15,431 nucleotides of DNA from Ruminococcus sp. UBA4275 (GTDB taxonomy: Bacteria; Bacillota; Clostridia; Oscillospirales; Ruminococcaceae), in the NCBI GenBank assembly GCA_002395085.1, contig DGVV01000035.1:1-15431 (forward strand), written 5' to 3'. The notes beneath the pieces are model-generated. The model had not been told where the DNA came from. It saw nothing but the letters and a program-made list of their open reading frames with translations, and did no database searches. Position numbers and translations under genes: made by a program. Below, piece by piece: positions 6,999-13,000 of the stretch. Positions within the stretch are counted from its first letter, which is position 1. Each line of letters starts with the position of its first letter.

Positions 6999-9191
6999 TT
7001 ATTTATCGCGCCGGAACTGTCCGGGCGTGATGCCCATGACCTTCTGAAACTGGCGCAGAAAGTAATTGTAGTCCTCGTAATAACACTGTTCGGCAATGCT
7101 TGCAATGCTCAGAACGGATGTTGCAAGCAGGCTGACGGCGCGTGAAATGCGCGCATTGATTGCATCCTGATGGAAGCTGACGCCGAAGCAGTCTTTGTAG
7201 ATCTGGCGGAAGTAGCCGGCGCTGAAGGAGTATTTGCGGCAGACCGCATCTGCGGTGAGATCAAGGCTGCTGTAAAGCTGATTCCGGACTGCAAACAGGG
7301 TCTCGGAATGCGGCCTTTCCCGACGGGTATGCTGTTCGGCTTCTGCTTCATTGGCGGCAGTACGCAGCATGGCAGCGGCTTCTGCGGCAGCAGTATCAGC
7401 GGGAATGACAATTGTGGTGACGAAAAGCGTCTCCATACCCTGCGTTTCCAGCAGGTCGGTCTGATGCAGCAGCACAGCATTCAGCTTTTCACGCAGGAGG
7501 GTATCCCGCGTGTCTGATTCATAGGGTATACCCGTGCAAATGAAAATCTGCGGGTCAATGCGCGCGATGATGCACTGATCGGAACAGACGGTGCGCAGAA
7601 TCTCCGCGACCTTCTGGATGCGGGCAGTCTGCGTCTCCTGCGTTTCGGGATTTGCCACAGAATCGTGATCCAGCTTGACAAGCACCGCAGAGACCGGTGA
7701 CTGCGCTGTTTCGAGATGCGCCGTGAGCGCTTTCTCAAAGCCCTGCTGATTCAGCAGACCGGTCAGCATATCCTGCTGTTCCGAAAGATTCTGACATTGC
7801 AGCAGATAGCGGATGTCATTCTTCATGCAGAGAAAGGTCAGTGCGACGGAAATTGACTTCATCCAGTTGCGGAAGATATCATCGTAAGTATCCGGTGCGA
7901 AGTATTCGAGGATAAAATACCCGTAAAAATGCTTTTCAAAAAACAGCGGCAGATAGTAATGCGCGGCTGTTTCCGGTGCATTCAGCATCCGGTAGCAGGA
8001 GACAAAATCGGTTTCCTCAAAACGAATCGGCGGTGTCTGCTTATTCCACGGCATAATGGAACGGCAAATGAGCTGACGGCTTGGCGTTTCGCTGCTGGTA
8101 TCGTACCAGTTTTCGCAGAGACACAGGTACATATTCTGCACCCAGCGCACCCAGTAATGATGCTTTGCCAGTGCGTCGATGAATTCATCGAGATTGCTGC
8201 TGAGGGTGAGCTGCTGTTCCAGTGTACCAAGCACATTCCATTTGTCGTAGACCTGCTTGGTGCGCAGCGTTTCCAGCTCCTGATAAAGCTGTTCGTTGTC
8301 CGTTTTACAGCGGCAGCTGTTGCCGGCGATCCATTTCCCGCGCGGGGGCTTGAAGGGCGGCGGCTCTTTGCCGTTTGCAAGATGGTCGATGATATTGACT
8401 GCTTCCTGCCCGATTTCTGCACGCGCACGCTGAAATGTACTGAGCAGCGGAGCGTGATAAATGCGCTCATGTATGAACTCAAAGCCCGTGACAACCACGT
8501 CATCCGGCACACGGACGCCGTCTTTGAGGAAGGAATCCAGCAAGCCGTAAGCCATGTAATCATTGGCGCAGACGATTGCTTCCGGCATCGGAATTTCACC
8601 GGAGACAATCTGTTTTGCAAGCGCTTCACCGGAATCAAACCAGAAATTGCCGTAATGCACACGGCGCTCGTCAAACGGGATGCCGTGCTGTTCCAGTGCG
8701 CGGCGATAGCCCTGCACACGCTGCTCTGCGGCTTCGTTATTCTTCATACCGGTGAGAATATCAATCTTCCGCAGGTCATGTTCCTCGATGAGATGCGTGG
8801 TGATGTCAGACATATCCTCGAAGTCACTCGCATTGATGAAGCGGACATTCGGATAGGCAAGTTCCGGAATGAAAATGCCGATGACGACCACCGGAATATC
8901 CTGCCGCTGTTCCAGCAGATTGCGGATGATGGCGCGGACGGTGTCATTCATAAAGGATTCTGCAATCAGAATGATGCCGCTGAGCTGCTGGGAACGGGTC
9001 AGATTGTAGACGTAATTTTCCAGTGCAAGAGACTCATCAAATTCGTAAGCGTTAAAGAGATTGGAGAACACAATGGTTTTTCTGCCGACTTCCTGTGCTT
9101 TGGCAATGATGCCCTTCATAATCTCACGCTGTTCGATGTTATTAACCTCTGCGGCGACGACGCCGATACATTTTTTCTCTGTTTCTTCCAA
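6999..9191 (-). CDS. XylR-like sugar-sensing regulator with degenerate GGDEF insert and AraC DNA-binding domain
   Basis: A 730-residue cytoplasmic regulator with no signal peptide. Residues about 6-295 form a LacI/periplasmic-binding-type sensor, recognisable from CANDYMAYGLLDSF and VPDDVVVTGFEF; no LacI helix-turn-helix precedes it. Residues about 315-465 look GAF-like. Residues about 471-620 are a GGDEF-like domain that starts with DMLTGLLNQQGF but has RIDPQIF (544-550) where RIGGDEF is expected, so it should not make c-di-GMP. Residues about 627-730 are an AraC/XylS double helix-turn-helix ending in GITPGQFRR. E. coli XylR has the same ends (sugar sensor plus AraC domain) without the middle. 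The start is TTG (9189-9191), with AGGGGGG (9199-9205) 7 bases upstream. It faces the xylanase-esterase gene, so a xylan-derived ligand is likely but unproven. Confidence 0.88.
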   Translation of the reverse strand: MEETEKKCIGVVAAEVNNIEQREIMKGIIAKAQEVGRKTIVFSNLFNAYEFDESLALENYVYNLTRSQQLSGIILIAESFMNDTVRAIIRNLLEQRQDIPVVVIGIFIPELAYPNVRFINASDFEDMSDITTHLIEEHDLRKIDILTGMKNNEAAEQRVQGYRRALEQHGIPFDERRVHYGNFWFDSGEALAKQIVSGEIPMPEAIVCANDYMAYGLLDSFLKDGVRVPDDVVVTGFEFIHERIYHAPLLSTFQRARAEIGQEAVNIIDHLANGKEPPPFKPPRGKWIAGNSCRCKTDNEQLYQELETLRTKQVYDKWNVLGTLEQQLTLSSNLDEFIDALAKHHYWVRWVQNMYLCLCENWYDTSSETPSRQLICRSIMPWNKQTPPIRFEETDFVSCYRMLNAPETAAHYYLPLFFEKHFYGYFILEYFAPDTYDDIFRNWMKSISVALTFLCMKNDIRYLLQCQNLSEQQDMLTGLLNQQGFEKALTAHLETAQSPVSAVLVKLDHDSVANPETQETQTARIQKVAEILRTVCSDQCIIARIDPQIFICTGIPYESDTRDTLLREKLNAVLLHQTDLLETQGMETLFVTTIVIPADTAAAEAAAMLRTAANEAEAEQHTRRERPHSETLFAVRNQLYSSLDLTADAVCRKYSFSAGYFRQIYKDCFGVSFHQDAINARISRAVSLLATSVLSIASIAEQCYYEDYNYFLRQFQKVMGITPGQFRRDK

Positions 9192-9198
9192 GGTGAAT

Positions 9199-9205
9199 CC
9201 CCCCT
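9199..9205 (-). promoter_or_regulatory. Ribosome binding site supporting the TTG start of the regulator
   Basis: Read on the minus strand this is AGGGGGG, 7 bases before TTG (9189-9191). No ATG or GTG in frame lies nearby with a better site. The weak start codon contrasts with the consensus promoter just upstream. Confidence 0.62.
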
Positions 9206-9214
9206 ATCAATACT

Positions 9215-9243
9215 ATTATAGTAATAATGTCACCGTTTGTCAA
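9215..9243 (-). promoter_or_regulatory. Consensus promoter of the regulator gene
   Basis: On the minus strand there is a perfect TTGACA (9238-9243), exactly 17 bases, then a perfect TATAAT (9215-9220). Transcription should start near 9208, leaving only about 17 bases before the TTG start. A full-consensus promoter for a regulator suggests that it is held down by repression, a poor start codon, or both. Confidence 0.85.
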
Positions 9244-9250
9244 GAGCTGA

Positions 9251-9287
9251 ATCTGCATTTTGTCCATGATTATCTGCAAATTTTCCA
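9251..9287. promoter_or_regulatory. Candidate operator: direct repeat upstream of the regulator promoter
   Basis: ATCTGCATTTTGTCCA (9251-9266) is followed 21 bases later by ATCTGCAAATTTTCCA (9272-9287), matching at 13 of 16 positions. The first copy includes the same 16-mer found at 3897-3912. The pair sits just upstream of the regulator's -35 box, but in the opposite orientation relative to transcription compared with the xylanase promoter. Spacing of two helical turns fits paired AraC-domain half-sites. Autoregulation is inferred. Confidence 0.52.
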
Positions 9288-9668
9288 GAAGGACAGGATT
9301 GAACAATCAGGTGACAAAAAGACATTGTGAAACCTGCATATTTCCTGCGGGGGCGTTCCGTGAAAAACGTAGAAAACGATTATGATTAGAATATTTAATC
9401 TCTGAAAATGCAACTGCGAACAATTGTCTTTGTGTGATAGACAGATTCCGTTTTTACAATCTGTATAGATTGATAATTGTTTGTCAATCAAAAAATGGGC
9501 GTTGACAAGCGGTTTGCGGATTTTTACCGCAAAAGATGTACGCAAGACGTATTGTAATATATTACGAAAAATATTGCAATTTGTAAAGATAAAATGACGA
9601 AAAACACGATGCCGATTTATGCGAATTGTAGAAATTTCAAAAAAGAACAGGAAATCACAATTATTCCC
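9288..9668. other. AT-rich gap without a supported gene
   Basis: No convincing coding region is seen here on either strand. The stretch holds several dyads: CAATC-6-GATTG (9457-9472), a 7-pair stem TTTGCGG/CCGCAAA (9513-9519 with 9527-9533), and the palindrome GTAATATATTAC (9554-9565). TATTGTAAT (9550) and TATTGCAAT (9572) are spaced 22 bases apart. A-tracts just upstream of the adhesin promoter could act as an UP element. The dyads may be protein sites, but AT-rich DNA yields short ones easily. Confidence 0.4.
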
Positions 9669-9696
9669 TTGACTTTTCTGACCAATCTGGTATAAT
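9669..9696 (+). promoter_or_regulatory. Promoter of the surface-protein transcript
   Basis: TTGACT (9669-9674), 16 bases, then TATAAT (9691-9696) preceded by TGG (extended -10). Transcription would begin near 9703, about 400 bases upstream of the ATG at 10100. No closer promoter of similar quality was seen, so the long leader should be transcribed. Confidence 0.78.
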
Positions 9697-9702
9697 AAGA
9701 AT

Positions 9703-10099
9703 GAATAAGCACATACTGTCTGAATTTTCAGGCCGTGCGCTTGTGCTGAAAAAGGAGGAATCTGTCAGGGAAACATTACATTGAGAGGGAGCTCACATCG
9801 TCAAAACAGAGATGTGCCCACACTGCATAGACGGATGCAGATGCGGTGTGCCGGGGGAGAGACGGCATCCGGTGATACCGGCGGAAAACGATCGGAAGTG
9901 AACGCGCGAAGCGGAAATCCCGCCGTCCCTGCTGACACGGGCAGGGCGGATGCGGACGGAAGGCAAGTCCCGTGCCGGCACGGGCAAGGGGATCAGTGCA
10001 GCGGCTGCGCAGAAGACCGGCTGAACATCGGTACACGTAACATGATTTTGAACAGACAACTTGGTTTTGACAGAAACAATTGAATAAGGAGGAAAAGCT
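9703..10099 (+). ncRNA. Long structured 5' leader of unknown class (candidate cis-acting RNA)
   Basis: A GC-rich, non-coding-looking stretch of about 400 nt between an AT-rich promoter region and the surface-protein start. Predicted helices by eye: 9708-9713/9742-9747 enclosing 9720-9723/9728-9731; 9794-9799/9811-9816; 9819-9828/9835-9850 (with a side bulge); 9869-9873/9877-9881; 9923-9932/9941-9949 (one bulged T); 9969-9974/9979-9984 (perfect CCCGTG/CACGGG with a CCGG loop); and 9999-10004/10017-10023. AAGGAGGAA occurs near the 5' end (9752-9760) and again as the true ribosome site (10086-10094). No T-run follows a strong stem, so transcription termination is not the obvious mode. No known riboswitch or T-box consensus was recognised. 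A 100-codon TTG-start reading frame (9781-10083) runs through it, but has no ribosome site and an atypical composition. Confidence 0.55.
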
Positions 10100-13000
10100 A
10101 TGGCACAAGGCATTAGAAAAAGATTGCTTTCGTTTGCTACAGCCGGTGTACTCGCTTTGAGCGGACTGCCCCCGGTTTCACTGGGTTCTCCGCTGATTGC
10201 TTCGGCCGCCTCTTTGACCGATTCAGAACCTGCCTTCTATATGACTGATATGTTCAGCTCCAATGCTGCTCATGTGAAAGTCATGTATCAGGATGCGACA
10301 GGTGCAGCAAAGGCCGCTCAGGTCGATGAACAGCGCTATTATATGCTTGTCGATATTGCAGATGCAACCATGCATTTCGATAACGCAACCGGAGTCACTA
10401 CCTTTGATGATGACTACAAGCATACTTATACGCTGACAGAAATCGGCGGCGGAGAAGAATGGATTTCTACCGGACTGAATCTTCCGGCTGCGGAGGATAC
10501 CCGCAGAGTCTATTCGATGGCAGGCTACATTCTGAAAAACACCGGCGACTCACCTCTGACGCTGGAAGATGCGCTCGCACTGAATCAATGCGAGCAGACT
10601 GATGAAATCGCAGGCAGAAGTATTCTCTGCGATCACCAGTATCATTACAGCGGTCTGGATTATGAGTACGGCAGAAATACCGTTGAGCTGACAGCATTCA
10701 GCGGTGTGATTGCAGACATCAATGTCTATACCTATGGCGGGGAAGAACTCACGTATGTGCAGAGCGACCCGCCTACGGCAAACTACGTCGCACTTGTGAC
10801 GGCAACTCCGCGCGGCACGACTACCCCGCAGCAGTGGGCGATTGTTCCGATTACGCCGGAGACTCCGAATGCAGGTGCAGATTATTCAAGCAAGTATTAT
10901 ACAGAGCATCTGGAAATCACGGATTTCTACCAGTATGACCGCGGCGGTGCTTCTACCGATATGCAAGGTCCGCTGATTCAGAACTTTGATGTGGATATCC
11001 GTGTCTATCGCTCTGATGATCCGCTTGAAACCTACGCAGACTGTATGGATCACGGCATCGACACGATTCCGGGGTATACTTTCGATAAGAGTATCAACGG
11101 AAAGAAGCTGGATGTCTCGATCACGCAGAATGACCTTTCGTTTGGCGTCGATTTTGAATTTGATGAACCGACCACGATTACGGAGGCGGATAACCTCTAC
11201 CTGCTCGTGAAGGTGCTTCATACCGGCGGCTATAGCGATTACTACACCTATTATTATCAGCAGATTACTGTTGATAATGCAACGGAGCTGAGCATTCCCA
11301 TCCAGACAACGGATTCTCAGAAGTGGGTGGATGAGAATGGCACGCTTCTTCCGAATGAGCGGATTTCCAGAGACAAGGGTGTCACGGTTGAACTCTACAA
11401 GGGCACTGAACCTCTGACCTTCGCGAATCTGAAGAGCAAGGAAAAATGCTCGCCCGTGAAGAACGGCGGCGTGTACAAGACCTACGCTACGTTCTATTCG
11501 CGCTCCACGGAGGAGGATGCGGCAGCCGCAAGAACTGCGGTTACCGAAACCATCTCGTTCAAAACTCTGGATGCTTCCAATGATTACGATTTCAAGGACA
11601 TCCTCGGTCCGGGTCTGTACTACGGTATCGTGGCTGACAGATTTGAACAGGGCGCAAACAGCAGCGACGGCGGAAACTCCACAACGGATATTCAGTCCAA
11701 CGTCGCAGCGAACCACTATATGGCGCATGACGGATGCGTCATCAACCCGAACCTGACAGTCAACAATCCCGGTTCGGTTGTGATTGCCAAGTACGTCGAT
11801 TTTAACGGCGAAACCGAGATCATCGACGGCACGACGGTTTTCTACGGCCTGGATGAACTGGCTGCACTTCCGGAAGGCGAAAACGCTCCGAACGCCGGCC
11901 ATGTGGATATTGATGATACAGGCGAGAACAACAAAGCTGCTTACCTGTATACAGATTCCGAAGACCGCCTGAAGGTTGTCAGACCGGAATCCCCTGTTCA
12001 AATTACAGTGGAAACACCGGATGACATCACCAAAAACCGGGTTGAACCGATTATCGAGTACATGGAGAGCATCTCCGCAGAACTGCTTTCGCATGATGTC
12101 CCTTCGATTAACTATTCCGATGAAAATCTCAACTTTACGCTGGATGCATCTGCTTATCCGGATGATGCGACCATCTACATCGACGGCGACGCACTTGCAG
12201 AAGCGATGGGCGGCGAGATCGGAAACGGTAAGATCACACTGAGAAAGAAAGAGCATCAGCTCTTTGTTTTCAATTTCAAGAATACGGAAGATCTTGCGAT
12301 CACCCGTTATAATCTTGAAATCCTGAAGGATGACGGAACGGTTCTGGAAATGAACTCCCAACCTTCCACCACACGCGATACACAGAATGAGAACCTCGAT
12401 GCGTATGTCACGCGCTACGTGGTCTGGAATCTGGCATCGGTGAAGAATCTGGAAGTCAGCACGGCTGCCGGTATCTTCCTGCTTCCGGATGAGCATTCTG
12501 TCGTCAGAAACGACGGCAACGCGGCGACCGGCTGGATCATCACGGATGGTTACATCGGTCTCAGCAAAGAGTGGCACTTCGTCTACAGCGGTCTGCCGGA
12601 GGATATTCCGTTCGTGATTTCCAAGGAATCCGTCGGCGGCGAGAAGATCGTAGACAACGCAACATTCCAGCTTACCAGCAAGACCGACGGCGTCACCTTT
12701 GACGGTGTCACCGACGGCGAAGGCAACAGCATCGGCACCGGCACTTCGGTTGAACTGACCGGTACCAAGTTCGAGCTGCTCGGTCTCCAGGACGGTATTT
12801 ACGAACTGGAAGAAACCGCTGCTCCGAACGGTTATACCACGGTCTCTGCCTTTACGTTTGAAATCAAGAACGGCATGGTCGTGAAAGATTCGATCTCTGC
12901 TGTGACGGACGGCGAAGTCGAGCGCCTTGCAGGCGGCGGCACGCTGATCGTGAAGGATGAGAAGGAAGGCCCGGCAATTCGTCTGGTCAAGACAGATATG

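Noticed and set aside
9270..9545. 91-codon minus-strand frame in the AT-rich gap
   Set aside because: No domain, no convincing ribosome site, and it overlaps the candidate operator of the regulator.
9911..9990. Resemblance to cobalamin riboswitch segments (GCAAGTCC- and CCCGCC-like strings)
   Set aside because: The strings are in the wrong order and spacing, the AGTCAGGA box is missing, and an adhesin is not a usual target.
9781..10083. 100-codon TTG-start frame within the structured leader
   Set aside because: No ribosome site, no recognisable motif, Arg/Gly-rich composition as expected from GC-rich structured RNA. Kept only as an alternative reading of the leader.
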